64,000 bases of DNA, taken from assembly GCF_011762005.1 (NCBI RefSeq), contig NZ_JAASQU010000001.1, positions 1,295,974-1,359,973 of the forward strand. Reading direction: 5' to 3'. The position numbers and the translations under genes were made by a program. Of the stretch, positions 17,991 to 27,718 are shown in pieces; positions within the stretch are counted from its first letter, which is position 1; every line of letters begins with the position of its first letter. The DNA is from Qipengyuania flava. GTDB lineage: Bacteria; Pseudomonadota; Alphaproteobacteria; Sphingomonadales; Sphingomonadaceae. The notes below the pieces were generated by a model, which was not told where the DNA came from, made no database searches, and saw nothing but the letters and a program-made list of their open reading frames with translations.

Positions 17991-19328
17991 TCATCCGCCT
18001 GCAGGCGCAAGATCGAGAACCGCTGCGACCATCGCCTCAGTGCCCAGCGTCACGCTCTCGCGCGGCGCGATCTTGAACAGCGGCGAGTGATGCGACGGCA
18101 CCGGCGGCCCGCCGTTCGCGGCCGCATCAAAGGCTTCCTGCGGCGTACCACCGACTGCGAAATAATAGCCCGGCACGCCGTAATCCTCGGCGACGAAATA
18201 GGCGAAGTCCTCCGCGCCCATGCCGCGCTGCTGCCAGGGAACGAGCACGTCTTCACCCAGATCGCGTTGCATCACCGCATTGAGCCGGCGGGCGAGTGCC
18301 GGATCGTTATTGGTCACGGGCGTTCCCTCCGAAACCGCGACTTCCACCGGCGTAGCGTCGGGCAGACCGTGCGCCTTGCCGATATTGACGGCGACGCGTT
18401 CGATCGCGGCCAGCAATTGCGCGCGGGTGGCCTCGTCATTGGCGCGGACCGTGAGCTGCAGGTCCGCCCGGTCCGAGATGATGTTGTGCTTGGTCCCCGA
18501 ATGGAAGGCGCCCACCGTGATCACAGCAGGTGACAGCGGCTCGATTTCTCGACTGACGATCGATTGCATGGCGGTGACGATTTGCGAGGCGATGTAGACC
18601 GGGTCGCGCCCCATATGCGGGCTGGCGCCATGCGCGCCGACACCGGGCACCTTGATATCGACCGAATCGGCGCTGGAATACTGGATGCTTTCCGACGCCG
18701 AAATTTTCCCGGTCGGCAGGATCGAAGCGACATGGAACGCCAGCGCATAATCGGGCGTGCCGAACCGTTCATAGAGCCCGTCTTCGAGCATGGCGGCCGC
18801 ACCGCCGACACGTTCTTCGGCCGGCTGGACGACGAACATCAGCGTCCCTGCCCACTGGTCCTTCATCGCCATCAACCGCCGCGCGGTGCCCACCATGGAG
18901 GTGATATGCACATCGTGGCCGCAGGCATGCATGACCGGATATTCATTCCCGTCCCGGCCGACCTGCGTCGCGATGGAGGCATAGTCGAGGCCGGTCTTTT
19001 CCGGCATGGGCAGACCATCCATGTCCGCGCGCAGCAGAATCAGCGGACCGTCACCATTGCGCACCATGCCGACCACGCCCGTACCGCCGACCCCCTCGGT
19101 CACCTCGAGCCCGGCTGCCTTCAGTTCCACCGCCATGCGCTTCGCAGTTTCGACCTCGAGAAAAGAGAGTTCCGGATTGACGTGGAAGTGGACAAACAAA
19201 TCCTCGAGATGGCTGTCGTAATCCGCAGCTACAGCTTGTTTCACCGCTGCCGGATCGGCGGCGGCAGGCGCTGCGCCGGCGGTAAGAGCGACCACCGAAG
19301 TGGCGATAGCGAACAATGCTTTGCGCAT
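17991..19328 (-). CDS. M20 family metal-dependent amidohydrolase, exported
   Basis: 445 residues. A Sec signal peptide (RKALFAIATSVVALTAGAAPAAA) is followed by an M20D-type catalytic domain with the metal-binding segments MHACGHDVHITSMVG and VVQPAEERVGGAAAML, and a central dimerisation insert (AHGASPHMGRDPV). The order fits IAA-amino-acid hydrolase/HipO-like amidohydrolases that release acids from N-acyl amino acids; the substrate is unknown. The ATG at 19328 is required for an intact signal peptide; the upstream TTG would add 22 residues in front of it. Confidence 0.88.
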   Translation of the reverse strand: MRKALFAIATSVVALTAGAAPAAADPAAVKQAVAADYDSHLEDLFVHFHVNPELSFLEVETAKRMAVELKAAGLEVTEGVGGTGVVGMVRNGDGPLILLRADMDGLPMPEKTGLDYASIATQVGRDGNEYPVMHACGHDVHITSMVGTARRLMAMKDQWAGTLMFVVQPAEERVGGAAAMLEDGLYERFGTPDYALAFHVASILPTGKISASESIQYSSADSVDIKVPGVGAHGASPHMGRDPVYIASQIVTAMQSIVSREIEPLSPAVITVGAFHSGTKHNIISDRADLQLTVRANDEATRAQLLAAIERVAVNIGKAHGLPDATPVEVAVSEGTPVTNNDPALARRLNAVMQRDLGEDVLVPWQQRGMGAEDFAYFVAEDYGVPGYYFAVGGTPQEAFDAAANGGPPVPSHHSPLFKIAPRESVTLGTEAMVAAVLDLAPAGG

Positions 19329-19429
19329 AGAATACTCCCTCACAGCTCCCCGTGGCTGCGGCGCAAGGTAAGCATGCGCGGAGCAAGGCTGCAAGCTGCC
19401 AGATTGCGTGCCGCCCGGCGCGGCGCTAG

Positions 19430-20107
19430 ATGCGGCGCATGCGCTGGCTGATCCGTTTCCTGTTCAAGGCCTTGGTCGGGTTTCTAGGCCTCAGCCTCGG
19501 GTTGGTGCTGCTGTTCAAATTCCTGCCCGTCCCCGTCACTGCGACAATGCTGATGGACGAAAACGGGATCACCAAGGACTGGACCTCGCTGTCCAATATC
19601 GACCGCAGCATGGTCCGCGCCGTGATTGCCGCCGAAGACGGCAAGTTCTGCCTGCATGAAGGTTTCGACCGCGAAGCAATAGAGAAAGCGATCGAGAGCA
19701 ATCGGCAGGGCGGCCGCATCCGCGGCGGATCGACAATCAGCCAGCAGACCGCAAAGAACGTCTTCCTGTGGCAGGGCGGCGGCTATGTGCGTAAAGGCTT
19801 CGAAGCCTGGTTCACCGTGCTGATCGAACAGATCTGGGGCAAGCGCCGGATCATGGAAGTCTATCTCAACGTCGCCGAAACCGGGATCGGTACCTATGGC
19901 GTTGAAGCCGGCGCGCAGCGCTATTTCGACAAATCGGCCGCCTCGCTGACCCCGCTCGAGGCCGCGCGGATGGCGGCTGCACTGCCGCTGCCCAAGGAAC
20001 GTTCGGTCAGGAACCCGCGCGGGTGGCTTGCACGTCACGGCAATACCATTTCCGCGCGCATCGGTGCGGTCGGCCGTGACGGGCTCGATTCCTGCGTCTA
20101 TCGATAG
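19430..20107 (+). CDS. mtgA: Monofunctional peptidoglycan glycosyltransferase MtgA
   Basis: 225 residues. An N-terminal membrane anchor (about 9-32) precedes a GT51 domain with the catalytic glutamate motif AAEDGKFCLHEGFD, then GGSTISQQTAKN and KRRIMEVYLNVAE. It polymerises lipid II into glycan strands at the periplasmic face and lacks a transpeptidase domain. A second ATG is three codons in. The stop is followed after four bases by the cation diffusion facilitator gene, so the two are probably cotranscribed. Confidence 0.92.
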   Translation: MRRMRWLIRFLFKALVGFLGLSLGLVLLFKFLPVPVTATMLMDENGITKDWTSLSNIDRSMVRAVIAAEDGKFCLHEGFDREAIEKAIESNRQGGRIRGGSTISQQTAKNVFLWQGGGYVRKGFEAWFTVLIEQIWGKRRIMEVYLNVAETGIGTYGVEAGAQRYFDKSAASLTPLEAARMAAALPLPKERSVRNPRGWLARHGNTISARIGAVGRDGLDSCVYR

Positions 20108-20111
20108 CGCG

Positions 20112-21035
20112 ATGGGAGCGGGCCACAGCCATTCGCATGATCACGGGCACGTGCATGGCCACACGCACAGCCATGCGCCCGCGGATTTCGGCAATGCCTT
20201 CCTGATCGGCATCGTCCTCAACACTGCATTCGTAGTGATCGAAGCCACCTACGGCTGGATTTCCGGCTCGATGGCGCTGATCGCCGATGCGGGCCACAAT
20301 CTTTCCGACGTCCTCGCCCTGCTGCTTGCCTGGGGAGCAAGCGTCGCGGCGAAGCGCCCTGCATCGCAGCGCTTTACCTATGGCTACAAGAGCTCGACCA
20401 TCCTTGCCGCGCTGGCCAATGCCGGGCTGCTGCTGGTGGCGATCGGCGCGATCCTGTTCGAGACCCTTCACCGCATGGCCGAACCCGCCCCGGTCCAGGG
20501 CGAAACCATGGTGGTGGTCGCCGGGATCGGAATCGCCATCAATGCGGGCACCGCCGCGCTGTTCATGCGCGGGCAGGACGATATCAACATCCGCGGCGCC
20601 TTCCTGCACATGGCGGCGGACGCACTGGTCAGCCTGGGCGTGGTGATCGCCGGCCTGGCCATCATCTGGACGGGGGCACGCTGGATCGATCCCGCCGTCA
20701 GCCTTGTGATCGTGGCGGTCATCGGTTGGGGCACATGGGGCCTGCTGAAGGACAGCGTCGCGATGAGCATGCTGGCGGTCCCACGCGGCATCGCGGAATC
20801 CGATGTGCGCGCTTACCTTGCCGCGCTTCCCGGTGTGGAAACGGTGCACGACCTGCATATCTGGCCGATGAGCACGACCGAAACCGCACTGACCGCGCAT
20901 CTGGTGATGCCGCAGGGGCACCCGGGGGATGCCTTCCTGCGCGACGTGGCGCACGACCTCGAACACCACCACCGGATCGGGCATCCCACCATCCAGATCG
21001 AAACCAGCCGCGCAGACTGCGGGGCGGGCTGCTGA
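20112..21035 (+). CDS. Cation diffusion facilitator (CzcD/ZitB-like) metal exporter
   Basis: 307 residues. A histidine-rich N-terminus (HSHSHDHGHVHGHTHSHAP) precedes six membrane helices; HNLSDV in helix 2 and HMAADALVSLGVV in helix 5 supply the Asp/His metal site. A cytoplasmic C-terminal domain contains HDLHIWPMS. It is a Zn2+/H+ antiporter by family; Co or Cd are also possible. The ATG at 20112 is the only start giving a standard CDF N-terminus. Its stop overlaps the next start (TGATG). Confidence 0.9.
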   Translation: MGAGHSHSHDHGHVHGHTHSHAPADFGNAFLIGIVLNTAFVVIEATYGWISGSMALIADAGHNLSDVLALLLAWGASVAAKRPASQRFTYGYKSSTILAALANAGLLLVAIGAILFETLHRMAEPAPVQGETMVVVAGIGIAINAGTAALFMRGQDDINIRGAFLHMAADALVSLGVVIAGLAIIWTGARWIDPAVSLVIVAVIGWGTWGLLKDSVAMSMLAVPRGIAESDVRAYLAALPGVETVHDLHIWPMSTTETALTAHLVMPQGHPGDAFLRDVAHDLEHHHRIGHPTIQIETSRADCGAGC

Positions 21036-21604
21036 TGCGAGCCGCCAGCACCGAAGCGCGCGAACGCCTGAAGGCGGCGATGCTGCGGCTGGCGGCGGGC
21101 GAGCGTGCCGCGCTCGAAGACATCTATCGAGCGACTTCGGCGAAACTATTCGGCATCTGCTACCGTATCTTGGGCGACGAGAAGGAAGCCGAGGACGCGT
21201 TGCAGGACGTCTATCTCACACTATGGCGACGGGCCGACCGGTTCGATCCCGCAAGGGCAAGCCCGATCTCGTGGCTGGCGACCTTTGCGCGCAATCGCGC
21301 GATCGATCGCCTGCGTTCGGGCAAGGCCCGCCGCAGCGCGGTCCCTGAAAGCGAGGCTGCGCCGATTGCCGACGCCAGCCCGCTAGCCGAGGCGATGCTG
21401 ATCGACGCCGAGCGCGAAGCCCGCGTACACGGCTGTCTCGACACGCTGGACGAAACCCCGCGTGATGCGATCCGCACCGCCTTTTTCGAGGGCCGGACCT
21501 ATGCCGAACTGGCCGAGAGCATGGGTGTCCCGCTCGGCACGATGAAGAGCTGGATCAGGCGCGGCCTCGCGAAGCTCAAGGCTTGTATGGAGGCGGGCGA
21601 ATGA
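21035..21604 (+). CDS. ECF sigma factor (SigK/RpoE-like)
   Basis: 189 residues with region 2 (LFGICYRILGDEKEAEDALQDVYLTLWRRADRFD) and region 4 (RTYAELAESMGVPLGTMKSWIRRGLAKLK) only, as in extracytoplasmic-function sigma factors. It starts at the ATG overlapping the CDF stop by one base, and ends overlapping the anti-sigma start by four bases. The co-encoded partner is RskA-like, and a fasciclin gene with a plausible ECF promoter lies directly downstream. Confidence 0.9.
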   Translation: MRAASTEARERLKAAMLRLAAGERAALEDIYRATSAKLFGICYRILGDEKEAEDALQDVYLTLWRRADRFDPARASPISWLATFARNRAIDRLRSGKARRSAVPESEAAPIADASPLAEAMLIDAEREARVHGCLDTLDETPRDAIRTAFFEGRTYAELAESMGVPLGTMKSWIRRGLAKLKACMEAGE

Positions 21605-22335
21605 CCGGCGACGAACTGCTCGCCGCCGAATTCGTTCTGGGCCTGCTGGAGGGCGAGGAGCTCCTGGCGGCGCGTGCGCGTGCGCAATCCGATGCGGCCT
21701 TTGCCGAAGAGATCGCAATTTGGCAGGATCGGCTGGCACCGCTGGCGGATACGATCGCGCCGCGCACACCGCGCGCCGAACTGTGGCCGCGTATCGAAGC
21801 AGCGCTTGCATCGGAGAGCGAAGCGGCTGGAAGCGAAAGCGCGAAGATCATATCGCTGCGCAAGAATTTGCGGCGCTGGCAATGGGCCGGGGGTTTCAGC
21901 GCGGCCGCCGCAATCGTGCTCGCCTTCCTCGCACTGCCCCAGCTCATCTCCCCCGGCCTCGATACCGACGAACCACTGCCGGCTGCGGTGCAGCAGGCGC
22001 GGCTTGCCGCCACCATGCCGATCGAAGGCACCTCGCTTAGCCTTGCCCTCACCTATCTGCCCGAAGACGACAGCCTGCTTGTCGGCGCGGTCGGCCTTGC
22101 AGCCGATGGCGTCCACGACCACGAGATCTGGTTCGTGCCGGATAGTGGCGGTGACCTGGTTTCGCTGGGTGTGGTCACTCCGGGCCGCGTGGTGGCGCAT
22201 GATGTGCCGGAACGGGTGGCGCGGACGTTGCACGAGGGTTCGCAACTGGTGCTGACCCGCGAACCGCTGGGCGGAAAACCGCCCGATACCGCTGCCGGGC
22301 CCGTCGTCGCGGAAGCGCGCTTCACCACGATCTGA
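21601..22335 (+). CDS. RskA-family anti-sigma factor
   Basis: 244 residues. The N-terminal anti-sigma domain (about 1-75) contains AAEFVLGLLEGEEL and IAIWQDRLAPLAD, a single membrane helix lies at about 95-115, and the C-terminal half is the periplasmic RskA domain (DHEIWFVPDSGG). It should hold the upstream sigma factor at the membrane and release it on an envelope signal. The ATGA overlap with the sigma gene keeps the two stoichiometric. Confidence 0.88.
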   Translation: MTGDELLAAEFVLGLLEGEELLAARARAQSDAAFAEEIAIWQDRLAPLADTIAPRTPRAELWPRIEAALASESEAAGSESAKIISLRKNLRRWQWAGGFSAAAAIVLAFLALPQLISPGLDTDEPLPAAVQQARLAATMPIEGTSLSLALTYLPEDDSLLVGAVGLAADGVHDHEIWFVPDSGGDLVSLGVVTPGRVVAHDVPERVARTLHEGSQLVLTREPLGGKPPDTAAGPVVAEARFTTI

Positions 22336-22354
22336 CATTTTTTTCGGGGTCGCC

Positions 22355-22382
22355 GCATCCGCAGCGGCACCGACTTCGTAAC
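22355..22382 (+). promoter_or_regulatory. Candidate ECF promoter for the fasciclin gene
   Basis: GCATCC at 22355-22360 and CGTAAC at 22377-22382 are 16 bases apart, the spacing used by ECF sigma factors, and lie about 50 bases before the fasciclin ATG. The elements are GC-rich and unlike sigma-70 boxes. The assignment to the neighbouring sigma factor is inference. Confidence 0.45.
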
Positions 22383-22429
22383 TCGGCGCACAGGCTGGAC
22401 GGGGCCATGTGCAAAAGGAGAGTTACACC

Positions 22430-22999
22430 ATGTCGATTTCAAAGCAGCTCAAAGCCGCAGCATTTGCCTCGATCTCTGCGATGGGCGCGTTCGCGCTTGC
22501 AGCGGGAAGTCCTGCACTGGCCGATCATCACGGCAAGAAAGCCGAACAGAGCCAGCCGAACATTGTCGCCACCGCCATGAGCACCGGTGTCCACGACACA
22601 CTGGTCGCCGCGGTGAAGGCAGCAGGCCTCGTCGAGACGCTGAGCTCACCCGGTCCCTTCACCGTGTTCGCACCCACGGACGACGCATTTGCCGCGCTGC
22701 CTGCCGGCACGGTCGACAGCCTGCTCCAGCCGGAGAACAAGGGCCAGCTGACGCGTATCCTTACCTATCATGCGGTGGCCGGAAACATCGATTCCGCCAC
22801 GCTGGCCAAGGCCATTCGCGAAGCCGGCGACACTTACGAATTCGCGACCGTGGCCGGCGAAACGCTGAGCGCGAGCTTCGACGGCCACGCCATCGTGGTC
22901 ACCGATGGCGCGGGCCGCCAGACCAAGGTCGTCCAAGCCGATGTGATGACGAGCAACGGCGTGATCCACGTCACCGATGGTGTGTTCCTGCCCGGCTAA
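22430..22999 (+). CDS. Secreted fasciclin (FAS1) domain protein
   Basis: 189 residues: a signal peptide ending near ALAAGSPALADHH, then one FAS1 domain with its two conserved boxes, GPFTVFAPTDDAFAALP (FAS1 H1) and NGVIHVTDGVFLPG (H2), plus the central YHAV. FAS1 proteins mediate adhesion or surface stability. The ATG follows AAAGGAGAG. It directly follows an ECF sigma/RskA pair, recalling mycobacterial SigK-RskA, whose main targets are the FAS1 proteins Mpt70/Mpt83. Confidence 0.93.
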   Translation: MSISKQLKAAAFASISAMGAFALAAGSPALADHHGKKAEQSQPNIVATAMSTGVHDTLVAAVKAAGLVETLSSPGPFTVFAPTDDAFAALPAGTVDSLLQPENKGQLTRILTYHAVAGNIDSATLAKAIREAGDTYEFATVAGETLSASFDGHAIVVTDGAGRQTKVVQADVMTSNGVIHVTDGVFLPG

Positions 23000-23052
23000 A
23001 AAGTCCCCCGAGTGCCGCTCCGGGCCACCCATCACGGTGCGGCACCCTCCTG

Positions 23053-23093
23053 TCCCCGTCCGGCGCTCCGCAGAGGCCGGGCGGGGATTTTTA
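23053..23093 (+). terminator. Intrinsic terminator near fasciclin/clpX boundary
   Basis: A stem of TCCCCG(T)CCGGC pairing with GCCGGGCGGGGA, with one G-T-type mismatch region, is followed by TTTTTA. It is oriented to stop plus-strand transcription of the fasciclin unit before convergent clpX. Confidence 0.75.
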
Positions 23094-23165
23094 CACATGA
23101 CGAATCAAAGGCGCGCCGCATGCCAGAACATGCGACGCGCTTTGAATTTCTCGTAGAGCGATCAG

Positions 23166-24431
23166 CTAGGCAGCTTCTTCCTCGTCCTTCTTGCCGCCAT
23201 GGACCTGGATCGGCTCTTTCTTGCCTTCGACCACGTCCTTGTCGATCACGATCTCGGTCACCCCGTCCATGTCGGGCAGGTCGAACATCGTGTCGAGCAG
23301 GATCGCTTCGACGATCGAACGCAGGCCGCGTGCGCCGGTCTTGCGCAGGATGGCCTTCTCGGCAATCGCGCGCAGCGCCTCGTCGGTGAAGGTTAGTTCG
23401 ACGTCTTCGAGCTCGAACAGCTTGTGATACTGCTTGGCAATGGCGTTCTTGGGTTCCTGCAGGATCGTGACGAGCGCGTCGACATCGAGGTCGTGCAGCG
23501 TCGCGATCACCGGAAGGCGGCCGACGAATTCGGGGATCAGGCCGAATTTGAGCAGGTCTTCCGGTTCGCTCTTCTCGAGCAGTTCGCCAACGCGACGCTT
23601 GTCCGGATCGGACACATGCGCGCCGAAACCGATCGAGCGCTTCTGCAGGCGATCGGCAATGATCTTGTCGAGACCGGCAAATGCGCCACCGCAGATGAAC
23701 AGGATGTTCGTGGTGTCGACCTGCAGGAATTCCTGCTGCGGGTGCTTGCGGCCACCCTGCGGCGGGACCGAGGCGGTGGTGCCCTCCATCAGCTTGAGCA
23801 GCGCCTGCTGCACGCCTTCACCCGACACGTCACGCGTGATCGAGGGGTTTTCCGCCTTGCGGGTGATCTTGTCGATCTCGTCGATATAGACGATGCCGTG
23901 CTGGGCCTTCTCGACGTTGTAGTCCGATGCCTGCAGCAGCTTGAGGATGATGTTTTCCACATCCTCGCCCACGTAGCCCGCTTCGGTCAGCGTGGTGGCG
24001 TCGGCCATGGTGAAAGGAACATCGAAGGTGCGTGCGAGCGTCTGTGCGAGCAGCGTCTTGCCCGATCCGGTCGGCCCGACGAGCAGGATGTTCGACTTCG
24101 CCAGTTCGACATCGCCCGCCTTCGCGCCATGCTTCAACCGCTTGTAGTGGTTGTGCACCGCGACCGACAGGACGCGCTTGGCGCGGTCCTGGCCAATCAC
24201 GTAATCGGCAAGCGTGGCACAGATTTCGGCCGGCGTGGGAACATCGCCCTCTTTCTTGCCGGTCAGCCCCGCCTTGGTTTCCTCGCGGATGATGTCGTTA
24301 CACAGCTCGACACATTCGTCGCAGATGAACACCGTCGGGCCCGCGATGAGCTTCCTCACCTCGTGCTGCGACTTGCCGCAAAAGCTGCAATACAGGGTCG
24401 ATTTGCTGTCGGTTCCGCTCAACTTGGTCAT
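23166..24431 (-). CDS. clpX: ClpX, ATPase and specificity subunit of ClpXP
   Basis: 421 residues, normal length. The N-terminal zinc finger (CSFCGK ... CDECVELC) recognises substrates and adaptors. The AAA+ core has Walker A GPTGSGKT, Walker [10 protein letters not shown], the pore loop GYVGED and the RKH loop (GGRKHP). The C-terminus is Glu/Lys-rich (KDEEEAA). It unfolds tagged proteins and feeds them to ClpP; in Alphaproteobacteria it degrades CtrA, the end point of the ChpT relay encoded about 8 kb away. Same strand as clpP, which lies upstream by about 190 bases. Confidence 0.97.
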   Translation of the reverse strand: MTKLSGTDSKSTLYCSFCGKSQHEVRKLIAGPTVFICDECVELCNDIIREETKAGLTGKKEGDVPTPAEICATLADYVIGQDRAKRVLSVAVHNHYKRLKHGAKAGDVELAKSNILLVGPTGSGKTLLAQTLARTFDVPFTMADATTLTEAGYVGEDVENIILKLLQASDYNVEKAQHGIVYIDEIDKITRKAENPSITRDVSGEGVQQALLKLMEGTTASVPPQGGRKHPQQEFLQVDTTNILFICGGAFAGLDKIIADRLQKRSIGFGAHVSDPDKRRVGELLEKSEPEDLLKFGLIPEFVGRLPVIATLHDLDVDALVTILQEPKNAIAKQYHKLFELEDVELTFTDEALRAIAEKAILRKTGARGLRSIVEAILLDTMFDLPDMDGVTEIVIDKDVVEGKKEPIQVHGGKKDEEEAA

Positions 24432-24618
24432 ATCCTAACGTCTTTCCCACGCCCCCGTCGGCAGATTTCCGACTGTAGGGGTCATGGGATTTGGGTCAAT
24501 ATCATAGGTAACACCCAGCCCTTGCTGCAGGCTGAAGCGGCAAGGTTGCCAAAGTCCTACGACATTCTTGCAACAGTTACCCGCAGGCCCGCGCCTGCGG
24601 GGTCACTGCCGCACCCGA

Positions 24619-25314
24619 TTACTCGGGCGCGCCGCCCGAACCTTCGGCTTCGCCGCCTTCAGTTTCGGGCCGGGTTTCGAACACCTTGTCGACAATACCG
24701 AACTTCATCGCTTCGTCGGCCTCGAGGAAGGTGTCGCGGTCCATCGCCTTCTCGATATCGTCGAGGCTCTGGCCGGTGTACTTAACATAGAGATCGTTCA
24801 TGCGCTTCTTGATGCGCAGGATCTCGCGGGCCTGGATCTCGATATCCGAGGCCATGCCGCGCGCACCGCCTGAAGGCTGGTGCACCATGATGCGGGCGTT
24901 CGGAAGCGCGATCCGCATGCCGGGCTCGCCCGCGGCCAAAAGGAAGCTGCCCATCGAGGCGGCCTGACCCATGCACACCGTCGAAACGCGCGGCTTGATA
25001 TACTGCATGGTGTCGTGGATCGCCATGCCGGCCGTCACCACGCCACCGGGCGAGTTGATGTACATGCTGATGGGCTTGCTGGGGTTCTCGCTTTCAAGAA
25101 ACAGCAGCTGCGCGGTGATCAGCGATGCCATGCCATCTTCGACCTGCCCGGTGACGAAGACGATGCGTTCACGCAGCAGACGGCTGAAAATATCGAAGCT
25201 GCGTTCGCCGCGGCTGGTCTGCTCAACGACCACCGGCACCAGCGCACCGGTAACGGGGTCGCGGGTGAACTGGCCCTGGGTGCCGTGGGCATCGCTGCCG
25301 AACAGGTCGATCAT
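24619..25314 (-). CDS. clpP: ClpP protease subunit
   Basis: 231 residues, slightly long for ClpP because of a 15-20 residue Glu/Gly-rich C-terminal tail ([16 protein letters not shown]). The catalytic serine is in [14 protein letters not shown] and the histidine in [12 protein letters not shown]; the Asp lies in the following helical region. [20 protein letters not shown] at the N-terminus fits the mature start after the propeptide. It forms the tetradecameric chamber used by ClpX and ClpA. Likely cotranscribed with clpX. Confidence 0.97.
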   Translation of the reverse strand: MIDLFGSDAHGTQGQFTRDPVTGALVPVVVEQTSRGERSFDIFSRLLRERIVFVTGQVEDGMASLITAQLLFLESENPSKPISMYINSPGGVVTAGMAIHDTMQYIKPRVSTVCMGQAASMGSFLLAAGEPGMRIALPNARIMVHQPSGGARGMASDIEIQAREILRIKKRMNDLYVKYTGQSLDDIEKAMDRDTFLEADEAMKFGIVDKVFETRPETEGGEAEGSGGAPE

Positions 25315-25577
25315 GAAAATTCCTCTTATCGGGTCAATCGGCCGCCTATGTCGCCATGCTGCGGGCGATGTTCAAGGGTCTTAACCCTCGAAAGCCGCGG
25401 ATATGTCGACCACGGGGGATTTCGGGCCGGTTTCTCCGGAGCACCGCCCTTCGCCGACCGAGGGCTTACCGTTCGGAATCCGTTTGTCGGCCCCCGAACG
25501 CTATCGGTCGAGGGCGAATTGGCGCGACCGCCTACAAGCGTAAACGGAAGCTCGATACGAGAATATGGGAGGGTTCA

Positions 25578-27665
25578 ATTCTTATCAGGTCGAGCAAGGC
25601 GCTGATCGGTGCTTCAACGATGGCAATCGCCGTCATGGGCACCGTACCGGCATATGCGCAAGATGATCAGCAGCCTGCCCCGGCCGCAGCGAATGGCGAT
25701 GCGCAGGTATTCGAGCCCGCGTATTTCGCGCAGTTCGCACCGCGGAATGCGCTCGATATGGTCGACCGGATTCCCGGATTCAGCATCAGCGGAGGCAACG
25801 ATCAGGGTCAGCGCGGCCTGGGTCAGGCGACGCAGAACGTCATCGTGAATGGCGAGCGGTTGTCGAGCAAGTCGGAAAGCGTGCGTGACCAGTTGCGTCG
25901 TATCCCCGCAACCGACGTGGTGCGGATCGAAATACTCGACGGCAATGCCACCAGCATCCCCGGTTTGACCGGACAGGTGGCCAATGTGGTCTACACCAGC
26001 AACGGCGCGTCCGGGCAGTTCGAATGGACCACCGGCTTCCGCCCGCACAATACCGAAGCCCAGCTTTTCGGGGGCGAGATCTCGGTCATCGGCAGCAGCG
26101 GGGCGCTCGATTACACGGTCTCGCTGTCGAACGAGAACAACCGCTTCGGTGCGGATGGGCCGGTAAGCATCACCGATCGCGACGGCGCATTGATCGAAAG
26201 CCAGTACAGCAAGCTGTCGGGCAAGTTCGACAACCCGAAGATCTCGACCGCCTTTTCCTACGATTTCGGCGGCAATGTGACCGCCAACCTCAATCTCAGC
26301 TATGGCAGCGACTTCTTTTCGCGCAAGGAGCCCGAAACCGCAATCGACAGCGCCGGGGTCACACGCACTCGCGAGGCGCTGGTCGAGGAAGACGGCCCCG
26401 AATACGAACTCGGCGGGGATATCCAGTTCCCCTTTGGCCCCGGCTCGCTCAAGCTCATCCTGCTCGAGCGGTTCGAACGCGACAATTACAGCTCGACCGT
26501 CATTGATCGCCTCTCCGACGATAGCCCGCCACGCGGTTTCCGCTTCGAGCAGACCAATGGCGCAGGCGAGCGCATCGGCCGGCTCGAATACGATTGGAAA
26601 CTGTGGGGGGCCGACTGGCAGCTATCGGGCGAAGCCGCCTTCAACCGGCTCGACCGCCGATCCCGCCTGTTCGAACTGGCCCCGGGTGGCGAGTTCGTCC
26701 AGCTTGCCTTCCCGCAAGGCAATGGCGGTGTGACCGAAGATCGCTACGATGCCAGCCTCAGCATTTCCCGTTCGCTATCGTCCACCCTGTCGGTGCAGGT
26801 CATCGGCGCGATGGAATTCTCGACCATCGAGCAAACCGGCTTCGCCGTCAATTCGCGGAGCTTCAAGCGGCCCAAAGGATCTTTCGCCGCGACCTGGAAG
26901 CCCCGCGACGATTTCGACATTTCGGTCACGCTGGCCAAGCGCGTCAGCCAGCTGTCCTTTGGCGATTTTCTCGCCTCCGTGTCGCTCAACAACGACAACC
27001 AGAACGGCGGCAACAACGAACTGGTCCCATATCAGAGTTACAACGTCGAGATCGAGGCGAACAAGACCTTCGGTGCATGGGGCTCGCTCAAGCTCGAAGC
27101 CCGCAAAGCGTGGTTCGAGGATTTCATCGACTGGTTTCCGCTTCCCGGCGGAGGCGAAGCGCGCGGTAATATCGGCGATGCCGACCGACTGCACCTCCAG
27201 GCCAATGCGACGATCAACCTCGACCCGCTCGGGTTTCGCGGGGCCCGGGTCGATCTCGAAGTGGTCAAGCGCGACATGAATGTGATCGATCCCTTCACGG
27301 GTCTCAACCGCCCGTTCTCCTACGACCAGGAAGGGTCGTTCGAAATCGATTTCCGCCATGACGTTCCAGGAACCGATTGGGCGTGGGGCGCCAATCTCGA
27401 TCATTTCGACCAGGCGCCCTACGCCCGCCGCTTCGAGATCGGGCGCGAATGGGAAGGCAAGGTGTTCGGCTCGCTGTTCATCGAGCACAAGGATGTCCTC
27501 GGGCTGACGGTGCGCGCGCGCGCCAACAATCTGCTCGGCGCGCGCGACTACTTCCAACGGACGGTCTTTGACGGCCCGCGGCCGGAAGGCGCTGTCCGCT
27601 TCGAGGAATACCGGAGCCGCCGGATCGGGCCGATCTTCCGGCTGACCGTCAGCGGCGATTTCTAG
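25578..27665 (+). CDS. TonB-dependent receptor-like outer membrane protein
   Basis: About 695 residues. A signal peptide ends in MGTVPAYAQ. A plug domain (ARNALDMVDRIPGFSISGG... QNVIVNGERL... DVVRIEILDG, in pieces) precedes a beta-barrel ending SGDF, with a terminal Phe. The plug is shorter than in classical siderophore receptors; the ligand is unknown. No ATG, GTG or TTG gives an intact signal peptide. GGAGG at 25568-25572 sits five bases before an in-frame ATT at 25578, which I take as the start. The ATG at 25620 is the conventional alternative but removes the basic n-region. Confidence 0.8.
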   Translation: MLIRSSKALIGASTMAIAVMGTVPAYAQDDQQPAPAAANGDAQVFEPAYFAQFAPRNALDMVDRIPGFSISGGNDQGQRGLGQATQNVIVNGERLSSKSESVRDQLRRIPATDVVRIEILDGNATSIPGLTGQVANVVYTSNGASGQFEWTTGFRPHNTEAQLFGGEISVIGSSGALDYTVSLSNENNRFGADGPVSITDRDGALIESQYSKLSGKFDNPKISTAFSYDFGGNVTANLNLSYGSDFFSRKEPETAIDSAGVTRTREALVEEDGPEYELGGDIQFPFGPGSLKLILLERFERDNYSSTVIDRLSDDSPPRGFRFEQTNGAGERIGRLEYDWKLWGADWQLSGEAAFNRLDRRSRLFELAPGGEFVQLAFPQGNGGVTEDRYDASLSISRSLSSTLSVQVIGAMEFSTIEQTGFAVNSRSFKRPKGSFAATWKPRDDFDISVTLAKRVSQLSFGDFLASVSLNNDNQNGGNNELVPYQSYNVEIEANKTFGAWGSLKLEARKAWFEDFIDWFPLPGGGEARGNIGDADRLHLQANATINLDPLGFRGARVDLEVVKRDMNVIDPFTGLNRPFSYDQEGSFEIDFRHDVPGTDWAWGANLDHFDQAPYARRFEIGREWEGKVFGSLFIEHKDVLGLTVRARANNLLGARDYFQRTVFDGPRPEGAVRFEEYRSRRIGPIFRLTVSGDF

Positions 27666-27718
27666 CCCCGGGGGACCCCGCCCCTCCTTCGCGCGTTGAG
27701 CACGCAAGGGAGACCCCG

